Assembly (NCBI RefSeq): GCF_022458985.1
Contig: NC_061787.1
Location: forward strand, 22,701,629-22,765,628
DNA length: 64,000 nucleotides
DNA from: Mugil cephalus
Lineage: Eukaryota; Chordata; Actinopteri; Mugiliformes; Mugilidae
Reading direction: 5' to 3'
In this document: positions 1-12,800 of the stretch, one piece after another
How positions within the stretch are numbered: the first letter of the stretch is position 1
How the letters are laid out: each line of letters begins with the position of its first letter
Position numbers and translations under genes: made by a program
The notes under the pieces: generated by a model
Database searches by the model: none
Told to the model about the DNA's origin: nothing
Seen by the model: the letters and a program-made list of their open reading frames with translations, nothing else

Positions 1-45
1 ATACTGTTTTTCCCGCCAAAGCCATCTCTTGTCTAAATCTCTCAC

Positions 46-3000
46 CCATAGGAGCAGGCGTTGGCCCAGCCCAGCTCGTAGGCTTTCCTCATCAGAAAAC
101 CTCCAAAAATCCTGTTGAATATGTTCCTCTCCTACTCAAAACACAAACTGAAACTTAAGAGATTGGAGCTGAAGCTGTTTTCCAGCAGAGAACATAAAAA
201 GATTTATGAATAAACTATACAATTTGACAAAAAGGGGACAAAACAATAACAGCTAGCAGTTTTAAGTGTTTAAAATTAAAAAAAAGCAAAAACCATCTCA
301 AAGCACCTTCAAATTGGGATAAGGAGTAGTAGTAAAATGTTGTATATGTACTTTAAATCTGTCACTTTCTTTACTTGATTCCCACTGCAGTTTTTTGCTC
401 TCACCTGAGGGTGGCAGATCTCCAGTCCTTTCAGTTTGGCATCTTCCATCCACACTGAGTTCGGGGGCAGGACTCTGCTGCGGAAACTGACTGTGCTGAA
501 AAGATGTATAAAATAACACAGATTTCTATAATGACCTGAACACAAATCACCCAAAACTCTGTGCCATTTCAAGCCCTGTTCAGACTGTCTTGGAGAACCC
601 AATCACAGGTGGCCATCTTAAGCTACAGTTGTGAACACACCCAGGACACATTTGAGAGATCTGATCTCAAGCCAAATTTGGAGGTGGTCTGGGACACATC
701 TGAGCTAATTTCTTTGGTAGTGTGAACACATAATGAGTCCTGGGTCACATTAAAGACCGTGACAATACTAGTATAGAATTATAGTAGTGAAGCATCCAGG
801 GTTCAGTACTAATCTGAGCTTTGTCTCTAAATAATTCTACAGTGACCTGCCTCAATGACCATCATCCCTTTGTACTCACACCCATCGCTGAGATGAAATG
901 CTTTCTGAAGTACTTTTGAAAATGAGGCTCCACCAACAATGACATCACCCACCTGTACAAGGACACATACACTATATTCAAAAGTATTTGCTCACCCATC
1001 CAAATAATTGAATTCAGGTGTTCATTCTTTCCATGGCCACGGGTGTATAAAAACAAGCACCTAGGCATGCAGACTGCTTCTACAAGCATTTGTGAAAGAA
1101 TGGGTCGCTATCAGGAGCTCAGTGCAGTCCAGTGTGGTACTGTGTTAGGATGCCACCTGTGCAACTGTGAAATGTTGTCGCCACTAAATATTCCACAGTC
1201 AACTGTCTGTGGTATTATAACAATGTGGAAGCGACTAGGAATGACAGCAACTCAGCCACGAAGTGGCAGACTGCATAAAATGACAGAGCGTTTCACCAGC
1301 TTTCTGTGGTGTCACAGTCAGTGTCTACAGACCTCCAAACTTCATGTGGCCTTCAAATTAGCTCAAGAACAGTGTGAAGAGAGCTTTGTGGATTTGTGGG
1401 TTTGTGGGTTTTCATGCCCAGCAGCTGCATCCAAGCCATACATCACCAAAGCGTTGAATGCAGTCGTGTAAAGCATGCCCCCACTGGACTCTAGAGCAGT
1501 GGAGACATTCTCTGGAGTGGCAAATCACACTTCTCCATCAGTCAATCTGATGTGTCAAATGTGTCATTGTGTGGTTTGGGAGGCGCACCACCTCAGTTCA
1601 CACTTTATGCCCAGTCCATTGTATTGTACTTAGTCAAATGTCTTCATGTAGGTCCATGGTCTTGGAGGAATGTCCTCTCATCTTATTATGTACTGCTGCT
1701 CCTATATATGGATGTAATGACAATTAAAACCTATTTCACCTTTTAAATGCTGCTGGAGACACATGCGGAGATGTATTTCAATACTTGTTGAACACAGGCA
1801 CTAGGACAGATGTTAGTGTAAGGTCTGACGTCTCAGTCATACTTTGTGTCCAGGGTGTTGAGGAACAGACTGTGGACAATCTTCCTCTCCTCATCAGTGG
1901 GAGCAACCTTCAGCAGCGATGCTGTGCTCAGCTCCACGCGGCGGGATTTATTAGCTGCAAAATACCAACACATAAAATAGAGCGTCCGAAGGATTGATAT
2001 AGAAAAAGTAGGTTATGTTATCTTAGGTATCACTATGTCGTACCTTCTCCTTCTTGGAGAAGTTTCTCTTCCTCTGGTCCGTCAGGCTTCAGTGGATTTA
2101 CGAACGCTGCCCTGAAAGGAGGTGTAAACCAGGAGAAAATGTTTCAGAAAATATAAACTGGTGTGATTGGACAGAAATTAAAAAAAAAAAAAAAAAAAAA
2201 CATTCTTTAACAGGGTTAGACTAGTGCCACATTGATTCTCAATCGGTGGTGGAGTAGATAGAGCAGATTTCCATGTCTTGTGGGAACTTGTTGCCCTTTA
2301 TTGACACAAGAAACAAAAAAGCACGTTGGTGGCAGTACTTTGATGGAAGATGGAAGTATTATGCTTTTTACACTGACTGATGTCCCTTATATGGAGGACT
2401 GAAATTCACACATATTCATTAGGTACACTAGGCTAATATAGCAGTCCTGCACTAAATCTTATCTTCATGAAGGTTCTGGAATTAAGTATTAGTGTAAAAT
2501 AACTGAGAGAGATTATTATTCACATTTATTTTTTATTTTGGGGGCTTGGTTTGCAGTACTATTGAATTGTACTGCAAGTCAGTGGACTAGGCTAAAGAAC
2601 AGAAACACTCTAATGTTTCAATGCAGTTTAACAGCACAACAAACTACATGCTCCAAAACTACATCCAGCTGAATTACCACCTTCCAACATTAAACTGAAC
2701 CTAACAAAAGTCACAAAGGAGGATTTCGTACAGGGCTTCTATATGAGAATGCACTCACTAGTGCACCTAATTAACTAGCGAGTGTATTTGCGTAGTTGTC
2801 AGGCAAAACCGTTTCTACTGAATACTAAATAAACATTTGTAAACGATATTTCTGTCAAAATTCTGGAAAAATGAGAACATCTAAATTTGTTAAGAAACCC
2901 TAACATGACATTCCGTTATGGTAGCCATGTAGCAAGATGTGTTCACACTGCCCCACTCGTGAAATTTTAAATTCGAACAAATCTTTCTCATTCGGAACAA

Positions 3001-6000
3001 AAAACAAACCCCAAGTTTTGGGGTGGACATGGTATTGACAAACCGACAAAACAATCCAAACTAACAGACTTTCATGCTCAAGATGAAACCGAGAAAACTA
3101 CAGAGGCCATGGCAGCCCTAGTGGTGGACTAGGAATGGCAGAAGAAGGGACGAGTGCCTTATCACATTGATCCATTATGAAATAATAAAACACCGATTAT
3201 GAATTTCCTCACCTACAAGTACAAGCTGATAGTCAACAATGTGATACGAGCTAAAGGGGAAATTAAATAACAGGACCAAGAGGTGAGCTTTTATCTGAAC
3301 AGTAACAGAGGTCCAACAGTTCGACCCAGTCTGCAAAGAATTGTGCATTCTTGGGACATGAGGCGCAAGAATTCATCAAGGAAATCCCAACTACTACTAA
3401 TCAAACTATGAACCTTTTACTTAAAACTAAACACTTTTACTATGAATATATGGGCACATCAAGTACACTGTTAACCCATCAGCTTCGGCAGGCTTCCTCC
3501 TCCCATCAGATTTATAAAATTCAAACTCCTTCTGACCCCAGAAAGATTAATGATCAGTTCAAGCACTTTCACAGCTTGTTATATTCCTCTGAACTTTATT
3601 CTGATTCTTCTGATTCTGATAGCTTCTTTGACTCATTGGACATAACTAAAGTTGATACAGATTCTGTTAAAAAGCTTGAAGACCCAATTTCTGTAAATGA
3701 GTTCAAGGGGGCAATATTCTCCATGCAGTCTGGAAAGTGTCCAAGGCTTGATGGCTTATTATTTCAGGGTATACACTTAATTTGGACAAGAGTGCGATTT
3801 TTCCTTTAAATGATGCAGCTCATAACTTTCTGCAGGACTTCCCATTTAAACATTTAAACATTCCCCGTTGACTTTTTCATACGTTGGTATTCCAGATGGA
3901 GGAAAGATTTTCCTGTATGACTCCTGACTTTATCCTATTTCTACACTGCTGGAGGTATTCCTGTCTGACTGTTATTATGTGTCAAAACTTCAATAAACAA
4001 ATCTGAGACAAAAATAATTAAAAATAAGCAGGTCAAAGGTTAATTGTTAAATTGTGCTTCATGATGGTAATAAATACAATGATAATTTTGGATAGTTTTG
4101 GATGAAACTCCTGATGGTTGTAAATAAATGTAGAAGAGTAAAAGTGTAAACTTTACCTCTTGTTTTCCGGATCTCGGGCCACCATTACAAATGTAGCGTC
4201 CAGAACGGGGGTATACACTCCATCAAAGTACTGGAGGGGGAGACAGAGTCATTTGTGTGGCTAGAGGACATTTCTGTGTTGTTCTTTGTTCCTGTTTTAT
4301 AGCAGGAAAAGATCTGAGACTCCCCCTAGCTGTGGAATAGATCCAAAAAAACACACTGTGTGAGTATGAATAAGTGTGTCTACCTGTGACATGTGCATCT
4401 TGGCTTCAATAGAGGTCCTCCCTACCCACGTCACATTACCAGTAAACTTGATGTCGCAGTCAGGATAGATGACATGCTGCCTCATATCTGACTCACAAAA
4501 CATAAAGAGCTTTAAGATCTCCGGACAAAATAAAACAGAACTGACAGTGTGATCATACCAGATGTGAGAAAGAATTTTACCGATCTTATCCACCAGGGCG
4601 GTGACAATCGACAGAGGAGATTTCTTTAGAGCTGGGTTATAGGTGTGAGAGTATGAAATGAGGACTGAGGAGAGAAAAAAGGAGGTAACATTTGTTAGTG
4701 TTCAGCGTGTCTATTCTGAAGCGAGATTGCTGTGTGTTGTGATACCTGCTAAACTGTCCAAGTCCTCCAGGATCCTTCCAAACCTGAGAGAAGACAGAAG
4801 GTCAGTTAGAGACAAGTGTATGTATGTATGTACGTATGTATGTATCAATCAATCAATCAAATTTATTTATAAAGCACATTTAAAAACAACCCAGGTATGT
4901 ATGAACAAACATACTGCACTGGTCATTGTGTGTTTACCTGACAGTGTTGTGGAAGGTCAGGTATTTCTCTCGGAGCTGTGGCTCAGAGCCCAGCGGCAGA
5001 TGCACCTCCAGGTAGCTGTCCTTCATCCTCTTCGCTGGAAGATCATTTTGAGACTTGGCCAACATGGATGACAGGGACACACGCTCTGCCATGGCCTGCT
5101 GATGGTCACTATGAATGAGAATATATACATGCACTTCTTTTAAGTGACGTGTTATTTTACAGGGGGTTTTGAATCACATTCTCATTCTCACTCTTATTTT
5201 ATTAAGCATTGGTGCTAAGTTCTGTTTGTCTTGGTAGTACTTTGCAGTACCACTAAGGGAATAAAGCAATTTTAATTACTGTATCTGTCATGCCTTTTTG
5301 TTGCATAATGTTCAGCATGAAAACAATATTTCTGTTTAAAGATGGGCTAAAAAAATATGGAGAGACAATCAAAGATAAGATAAATGAAGATACAATAAGG
5401 AAAGACGGGACATTCCAAGTGGGTTAAGGTAAGCCAAGAGAAACTAAGATTAGCAAAACACTAAAATAAGATAAGATAAGATAAGGTAGAACACTATAAT
5501 AATATAACACGATGCACATATGACATACAACAAAGATATGACACAATATGTTACAATAACAACACAATATTACAAGATACATGGTACAATATGACAAAAT
5601 CATAAAATTACACTTAATTGCAGTATAGAGAGGTTAAAATAAAAATAACGTTATTTCAGTGAGCAGACATTATACATTACAGTATATAACAGATGGTATA
5701 CAGTATATTACTATATTTATATTAATTATTTAATTAACTAATTCTTAAAATAAAAGTTTAGCAGTTCAACCTGGAAAAATCATGCACTGCCCAACAACCT
5801 TTGTGTCAAAATACTATATGTAGTAACACACAGATAGACGGTTCAGTACCTCCAGTTAGTGGAAGCTCCCACAATTTCTCTCAGCCTGTTCCGCACTGAC
5901 ACACAAAGAACAAAGGACATCAGACACTCATTTGAACAAAACAATTGACTCACTACAACTCACTACAAGTGATCAAAAACACTTGTTTGCAGTTGCTGCT

Positions 6001-7299
6001 GCTGAGGGTGGCCCAACCAGTTAGGTTTAGAGGGCAATCACTTTTTCACACACGTTTTCCCTTAATAATAAAAACGTTTGCATTTTGGATATACCTGTGT
6101 GTCTTTAACCAATGTTTAAATTTGTTTGCTGATCTGAAACAATCATGTATGATATATAAACTATATACACACACACATGCATTTTTGTTAACTGATGGAA
6201 ATAAACTATTAACATCTCCATTTTTTGAAAACATTCTTACTTTACAGCATTTTTACATACCTTCCTAAAACCTTTGCACAGTACTGTACATATATACATA
6301 AAGTCTGGATTTAAATAAAACTTGTGAGACAATATAAAACTAAAATACTTGAATTCAGTGTCAGAGAGAGAGAAAGAAGAAAAAGGTGAACTGCCACAGG
6401 AATGCTTTAGATCTCCCAGAAGAGACATCGCTGAGCATGACATCCAAAACGACCAAAAAGACTGAACAAAGTGCACACTAAACGCTGGAACAAAGGGTGC
6501 TCCAAGGTAGTAGACAGTTGAATAAACAAGCAGGAAGAGTTTAAATGCAATTAAGGAAAATTAAAAGAGAATTATTAAGGAGTTTGGGTATGATTTGTTT
6601 TGTTTTACCAACACACACCATTTGACACGTGCAAGAGAGGATTTCCTGTGGAGAAACAAACATGGTTAAGAACACACAGAGTGGATGGTGCCTCACTGTA
6701 GAGGAAGAGGGGACTGAGACTGATACATGTGAGAGAGCTGCCGTGGCTATACTTACAGAGAATAACCTTGGTCTCATACATGGGCTTATATTGAAGTGTT
6801 TAGTGTCTGCTATGTTACAAATAACTAATAACACACTGTAGCCTCATCAGCATAAATCTGTTTACAGCAGAAGATGTAGATATGCAGACTTGGTCATACA
6901 GTAGCCAAAATCTATAATGAAAGACTGAACATGTTCTTGGACATTTCTAACAAAGTAAGCCATCAAAGTTCTCCTATTCTGGATCAGTTTCAAAAAACTG
7001 CTCGTGTTAATTATTTTAGTGATATAGTCAAATAACTTCAGTGTTCAATTCTATCTGGATTAAGAGCACCACAAATCTACAACAAAATAAACTGTGTGTA
7101 CATGGATATATCACATACACAACCGTTGTACATGTGGACAAACACAGTATGTTGATAAATTAGGGGCGACTCGAGTGAAACAGGAAGTGAGCTTGGTCTC
7201 TTACCCTCGACCATGTCGGGCGCCCTGCCCCGCTTCGATGTTCTGCCTGAGCAGAATGACCTGCTCATGATGGGTGCAGTCGACCGCAGAAACAGCAAC
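46..7299 (-). CDS. acot9: Acyl-CoA thioesterase 9, mitochondrial (3' end off window)
   Basis: Hydrolyses fatty acyl-CoA to free fatty acid and CoA in mitochondria (family knowledge). Eleven coding exons are seen, in order: 7205-7299, 5850-5895, 4938-5108, 4746-4783, 4581-4664, 4384-4487, 4157-4230, 2044-2111, 1843-1954, 405-495 and 46-131. All have GT-AG sites and phases that join without a stop. Recognisable segments are LREIVGASTNW (5.9 kb), MKDSYLEVHLPLGSEP (5.0 kb), SPLSIVTALVDKI (4.6 kb), PVLDATFVMVARD (4.2 kb), FRSRVLPPNSVWMED (0.4 kb) and FGGFLMRKAYELGWANAC (0.1 kb). The last opens the second HotDog domain, so the catalytic double-HotDog body is mostly present and about the last fifth lies beyond the left edge. 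The 7.2 kb exon encodes a basic, Ser/Arg-rich stretch consistent with a mitochondrial presequence and contains an in-frame ATG that could be a start. Introns carry Tc1-like and LINE fragments. Confidence 0.95.
968..1548 (+). mobile_element. Tc1-like DNA transposon remnant in acot9 intron
   Basis: Starts with a terminal-repeat-like CACTATATTCAAAAGTATTTGC and continues with the N-terminal helix-turn-helix coding region of a Tc1-type transposase (reading frame from 1043). It is degraded by frameshifts and truncated before the catalytic DDE part. It lies antisense to acot9, in the intron between the 1843-1954 and 405-495 exons. The same family recurs at 13.4 kb. Confidence 0.8.
3330..3990 (+). 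mobile_element. L1-like LINE ORF2 fragment
   Basis: A reading frame at 3351-3809 resembles the linker and start of the reverse transcriptase domain of L1-type ORF2. It contains FKGAIFSMQSGKCPRLDG, a degraded form of the usual SGKxPGxDG motif. After about 3770 the sequence jumps to a later part of ORF2, so there is an internal deletion. It is antisense to acot9, in the intron between the 4.2 and 2.1 kb exons. Confidence 0.7.
4823..4890. repeat. TATG/CAAT simple repeat with dispersed-element tail
   Basis: About 24 bp of TATG units followed by CAATCAATCAATCAAATTTATTTATAAAGCAC. The latter half resembles the end of a common fish dispersed repeat. Confidence 0.6.
5965..6180. mobile_element. Terminal fragment of a Tc1-like element
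   Basis: Carries a block (GGGTGGCCCAACCAGTTAGG, then CAATCACTTTTTCACACA, a T-rich run and a GCTGATCTGAAACA segment) that also appears, diverged, near 41.15-41.34 kb and 55.95-56.02 kb. No coding capacity remains. Confidence 0.55.
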
Positions 7300-9540
7300 C
7301 TACAACCGAAAAACACAAACCCCCAGATGACTTGAATATGAAGGAGTCAGATTACATGCATCCTTCTCTACTGATATCCGATGTACATCTGATCTATTTA
7401 ATTCCTGCCTTGGTACACCACAGCCAAGCAGACAGACAGTCTCACTGCCTTGTGCATCAAGTTAAACTTCTTCAGGTATTTTCAGCTGCTTCAGAAAATC
7501 TCTGCTCTACCAGATGACACATCGTAGATTCACATCTACGTTTAACTCCGCTTTTCTACCTTGTTAAACTCTTTTAGTGCCTTTCAACCTATTGGTGCTT
7601 GCAGTACTTTACAGACACATTTACCCACTTGTTCACACAAACGCACACCAGTAAATTAGGGTTTCATTGTCTTGCTCAAGGACACTTACAAGCATGTACT
7701 GGTGATAGAACCTTCAGGATCGTGAACAACTCACTCTACCTACTCAGCCAGTTTGCTTTGCTACGATCAGGAAAGATCAAGACAATACTGTATGTCTTTT
7801 CCTAAAAAAATAATAAAAACAAGTTTAGGAATGAAAACGAATGTATTTTACTTTATACTGCACTTAATTTAAAGCAATATATTAAGAACCCCCATTTTAA
7901 TTAGCATATCAGCTGTACACCACTTTGAATTACCTCAACTTGTAGGAAAGAGACTGTATAAACTATTTGATGGCTGTGAAATGATGAAACAGTATGAAGT
8001 ATTCTGATCCTATTCAGACATATAAGGCATCATAACACATAACATACTCAAGTAAAGTAGCTTATAACTGCACTGAAGTAAAAGTAAATTCCACAATGGG
8101 GTGATTTCTTTGTTGTCATTCCTTCACTGTTGTTTTGTGTCATCTTTCATACCACCGCCCTCAGCGGTATGAAAGACGACACACCTACTGGCTCCACACC
8201 CTGTCTGTACCGGTTTACATGAATCCAGATGGATCTTATTTTAATTTATTGAATTCATATAAGAGTTCATTTCAGGACAAACAAGTGGTATAAATAGTTT
8301 ATGGCTTTATAAACATATCTAGCATTCCAACTTTGGTCTGTTTTCAAACATGCTAACGGTTAGCATCATAGGTATATATCTATGGGTTAGCATGGCTGCT
8401 GTGGTAACAAAAGTACTATTAAATGTCATCATACCGACCTCGGAGAGAACATTGTGGTATCCGGAACGAAGGTCGGTAATTTAAGAGTACAAACAAATCA
8501 GTTTGGCTGAGAGAAAATGAGAAAAATCACTGTTTTTCTCTTCAAGTCAGGGTGATAACCAGATGGTATGTCGGACAGTAAAAATTGCGGGACGGATTTC
8601 AAGCACTTCCTGGTGACGCACTACGTTGTCCTCTATCAATCCCTGAGTTTAGCCTGCCAGGCAGGCACTTCCCAAAGGCACTTCTCACTCACTTGTAGAT
8701 ACTGAGTGTACGGTCTATGGTGTAGCTACCGAAGAAATACATATCTTAAAAACCAGCGACCCTTTACATCTTACAGTAAAGAATGTCAGCACCCGCAAAT
8801 TTACAATTCATTTTCAAATTTTGTATAATAAGACCTCAAGTCTTAGTATACAAAATTTACTGTATCTATCTGGGAGTCAGATAAATATATACATAAAAAT
8901 ATACAACAACAGCCACAAGTAACCACAAATAAGTGCAAGAAACTCAAGAAAAACAGACATATAGGATATTCAAACAAGGAGGGAGGAAAATAAAAAGAGT
9001 CACAAATTGCAACATAATATGACGGCAAGACACCCATTTGGGGACGCTCTTAACCCCCATGAGTCAATATGCATTACATTAACATATGTCACAAACACAA
9101 CCCGTGTCTATGCTTTATAAAGCATTAACAGAGAAAGAAGCACATGACTTTGTTAATACACAATCTGTACACTTCCTCTCTATTTCCCGCAATTTATTTC
9201 TCACAATTTTAACCGAATCTTTTCTGTATTATTTGTATTTTTATTTTTTTTAATTATTATTTATTATTTAGACGTATGTAGCACTTCACAGCCTAACCGG
9301 GTTTTCGGTGTGAGGTCCCACTTCTGTAGCTAGTATGTAACCGGAGGAGTCTTTAGTCTTTGCAACACTTGGGACATTAAATAATAGCTACTTGTTAATG
9401 TGGTGTGTTTATTTAACTGCAATACTAAAAAAATAAAAATAAATAAAAAATTAAGCTGATGTTTATATTTTTCAAACCTCGGCCTTTGTCATCAAAAAAT
9501 ATTATGACGGAGCGAAAACATTCTCTTTACTGACCTTTTT
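7300..9540. other. acot9-sat1 head-to-head spacer
   Basis: Apart from the tentative acot9 exon, this stretch holds an old SINE-like tail near 7588-7700 (it shares the TCTTGCTCAAGGACACTT block with the SINE at 56.8 kb) and a strong hairpin at 8137-8182. The rest is AT-rich unique sequence. The acot9 promoter should lie here, but no core element could be fixed. Confidence 0.6.
8693..8742 (-). CDS. acot9: Tentative first coding exon of acot9
   Basis: An ATG at 8742 opens 16 codons plus two bases and ends at a consensus GTGAGT donor (8692-8691). The phase fits the 7205-7299 exon exactly, giving a start MYFFGSYTIDRTLSIYK followed by the Leu/Arg-rich exon. An in-frame stop lies two codons upstream of the ATG. 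Against it, the peptide is not a typical amphipathic mitochondrial presequence and I cannot confirm homology. The alternative is translation from the ATG inside exon 2. Confidence 0.3.
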
Positions 9541-9700
9541 CTGTGCTCCAATTGGGTGAAACCCTGTCAGTGCGTGTCGCTGATTGGTCAGAAATCTGAG
9601 AGACGCGTGTGTTGACAAACCGCATTTCAGCGCGAGCCTGGTATAAATTCACCGATGTAAACAAAGAAGCGGATAGTTGAACGGCAGCGACCCAGCCGAG
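9540..9700 (+). promoter_or_regulatory. sat1: sat1 core promoter
   Basis: TATAAA at 9642-9647, CCAAT at 9548-9552 and an inverted CCAAT (ATTGG) at 9584-9588 lie about 200-300 bp upstream of the sat1 ATG in a locally CpG-richer stretch. This is a normal layout for an inducible vertebrate gene; transcription probably starts about 30 bp after the TATA box, near 9672. I did not find the polyamine-response element described upstream of mammalian SAT1. Confidence 0.6.
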
Positions 9701-9857
9701 GGTGATTGTAACTGGATGTCCTTGGCTCGACGAACGCGTCTGGACCAGAGGCTGACTGTGGAGGAAAAGCCATTCTGAAGCGAATGAAGAAGCATCTAAT
9801 CTTCCACTTCACATACAGAGGACTTCTTACGAAAGGAAAAAAGAGTAAAAGAAGAAA

Positions 9858-12800
9858 ATGGAGTATAAATTGCGAAAGGCTGAACCCCGGGATGTCTCTG
9901 ATATATTACGATTGGTGAAGGTAGGCCTGTAGGACCACACAAACAAAATACAAACAGATATTTGGTTAAAAATGAATATTTTATTATTCGATGGGAATTC
10001 AGTTGGGGCTGCCCCAACCTGAATTCGGTTGGGGCTGAAAGTTTTGGCTAGCAGTTAGCGTGTCAACTAACCGTTCGTTCAGCTAATCGTAAACTTGGCT
10101 AGGCTTTTTCCGATGACGATGGGAGATTAAAGACAAACGACGCATTAAACGCCACGTTATGGTGACAAAGAGGAAGATGGAAAACTTCCTCAGGATTTCC
10201 GAGTGTGAGCTCAGTGCCGTTGTTTTCAGACAACCGCTGCCAGTTCTCCAAATATGGTCTGTCTGTCGTCCAGCGTTCTTATCAAGGTTGACCCAGATGA
10301 AGTGTTTTTGGAGTTGTGTAACGCCCGACATATATAACATTATAATAATAAACCTGTTCTCTCGTTATGTCGTTGTTTTGTTTTGTTTTTTAAATAACAT
10401 ATTTTGTGAACAAAATAACTGGCTACACGCAAGCTGATATATTGCTATGAGACGTTTTAAACTTTAACTGAGTCGGTGTTTGTTGTCTACTCGAGTCCAA
10501 CAACCAATCTTAGCATCACGTTATTTTATTCTCTCTTGTCCCAGGAGCTTGCTAAATACGAAGAGATGGAGCACCAGGTGACACTGACCGAGAAAGGTGA
10601 GTCTTAGCTGCATCCAGTTTAGAACTCCTATTAAGATATAAGGCATATAAGGAAGATCCGATGAACTGATTTGAATGAACCGATAGGGATTGATAAAATT
10701 ATTATTATTTTTTAAATACATGCCACCTCCTGGGTCCTCTTGTTGGAAATCATACACAATCATACACAATCATTACGAGACAACCAGATAAGTCCTAATG
10801 TGACAGGAACCAAAACTTGACAGAAGCTCCAACTCTGAAAGCACCGTCAAGACTAAAAGCTGATTGGATCTAGCCACTGACAAAAGTTGGATGAAAGCAA
10901 AGACATATGACAGATGTGAAACCAGCTAACGAGGTAAATTATTGGGGAAATGCCACAAATCTCTCGAACCAATGACATTAGTTTTGTGAAAATCTGCTGT
11001 ACCTGAATAAAATAGTTTCAAAGCCAAAATATTGAATTTAATAATAATAATAAAATTTGGACACTAAATTGAAAATAATTCAGGAAATCCGTACTGATAT
11101 CATGTTGGTAAGGATTGTACTTTGAGCCGTCAGCTTGATATCGTGATCATATCAGCCACAATGCATGAATTATATATGAATTCTGCATGAGTGCAGAATC
11201 AGCTGTATTGGCCAAGTATGTGCACATACAAGGAATTTGACTCCGGTCATTTTGCTTAATGGTGTAAGACAACGCACTTCAGTAAGCATAAAAATAAGAG
11301 TGTAAAAAATAGTAAAAAACTGTACAACATAAATTAGACTTTCAGAATAAAATAGTAACAGATATGTACAATGAGCTTGAACAGTAGCATATACATGTAT
11401 GGGAGTTACTGTGTGGTCACGCATCAGAGCGACAGCCGGGTAGAAGAAACTGCTTTTATGTCGGGTGGTCTTGACATGTAGTGCTCTGTAATGTCGGCCT
11501 GAGGGGAGGAGTCTGAACAGATAATGGATGGGCTGTGAGGGGTCCTTTGAAATTTTACTAGCCCATTTCCTAACCCTGGACCGGCACAGGTCCTCAAAAC
11601 CAGGTCTGAACAGAACCGTTCACTGCTCTTTGTTTTGTGCTTTTTTCTTTCCAGAACTCCTTGAGGATGGATTTGGTGACACCCCGTTCTACCACTGCAT
11701 CATTGCTGAAATCCCAGGAGACAACATCAGTGATGGTACTAAGCGTTAAGTACTATCAAGTGATTAAACCATCAACTATTATTAAGAGTTAATATCATTT
11801 GTCTTGCATTTGCACTAGATTTCACTGTACAGCTGTTAAGTCAGTTTATTTGATTGGAAAACACATTAAGTAAAGCAGCCTGCATCCTAGTTTCAGCTTC
11901 ACATGGTTCCACCAGGCCCCATCAGGTCGCCTGGTAAAGTGATTTAAATGTTTTCGGTTGAGTTTTCCTCCATGTCATCCATGTGTTGTAGGTCTCCTCA
12001 TACGTGTATTACATACAAAATATGACTGACCTGTTTAATCCAGGAGTACATGATGTTTTCTATATTTCTAAATACATCTTAAAACAACAGCTGCTGGTTA
12101 TCACATCAGGGCTGCTGGTGCCTCATGGGCAATTCTAATTTGATAGTGGCAGACTCACTCAAATAAAATGAATACAAGTGCAATATGTTTGCACCTATTA
12201 CACTTTAATATTGTGTGTGTATGTACAGACACACACATATATATGCACAATACATTGTATTACAAAACATTGCATTTTTTTTTTTTTTTTGAACTTTTGT
12301 AACATCCCCATGTCTCACTGCAGATCCAAAAGTGGTGGGTTTTGCCATGTACTACTTCACCTATGACCCCTGGGTTGGCAAACAACTCTACCTGGAGGAG
12401 TTCTATGTGATGGATGAGTACAGAGGTGAAACACCTAAGCAGATTATGTTCATGTTTCACTGCTTCTCTGCATCTTCTTTATTTATTGATCAGCTCTGTC
12501 TTCTACTGTTTCTACTCTCCTCTGTTTCTAGGAGCGGGTATCGGTTCAGAGATTCTGCGGCACCTAAGTGATGTGAGTATGACACCATGATAAAGTTTGT
12601 ACCTCTAAAAGCTAAATTTTATTTGGAGCTACTCTCTGCACACACATTACCCAATCCTAAGCCTTATAGTTCACTGTTATCTCTTCTGATATCAAACTAT
12701 TTGGTGTGAAAATATGCCATGTGATTAGTTGGATTTGTTATTTTGTAACTTGATATCAAATCTAAAAAATTGGAATGTTGAGCATATTATTGCTGCTTTG

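Noticed and set aside
1043-1471. 142-codon open frame on plus inside acot9
   Set aside because: It is the 5' half of a decayed Tc1-type transposase, not a host gene.
4658-5071. 137-codon open frame on plus
   Set aside because: Runs antisense across two acot9 exons and a simple repeat; no family resemblance.
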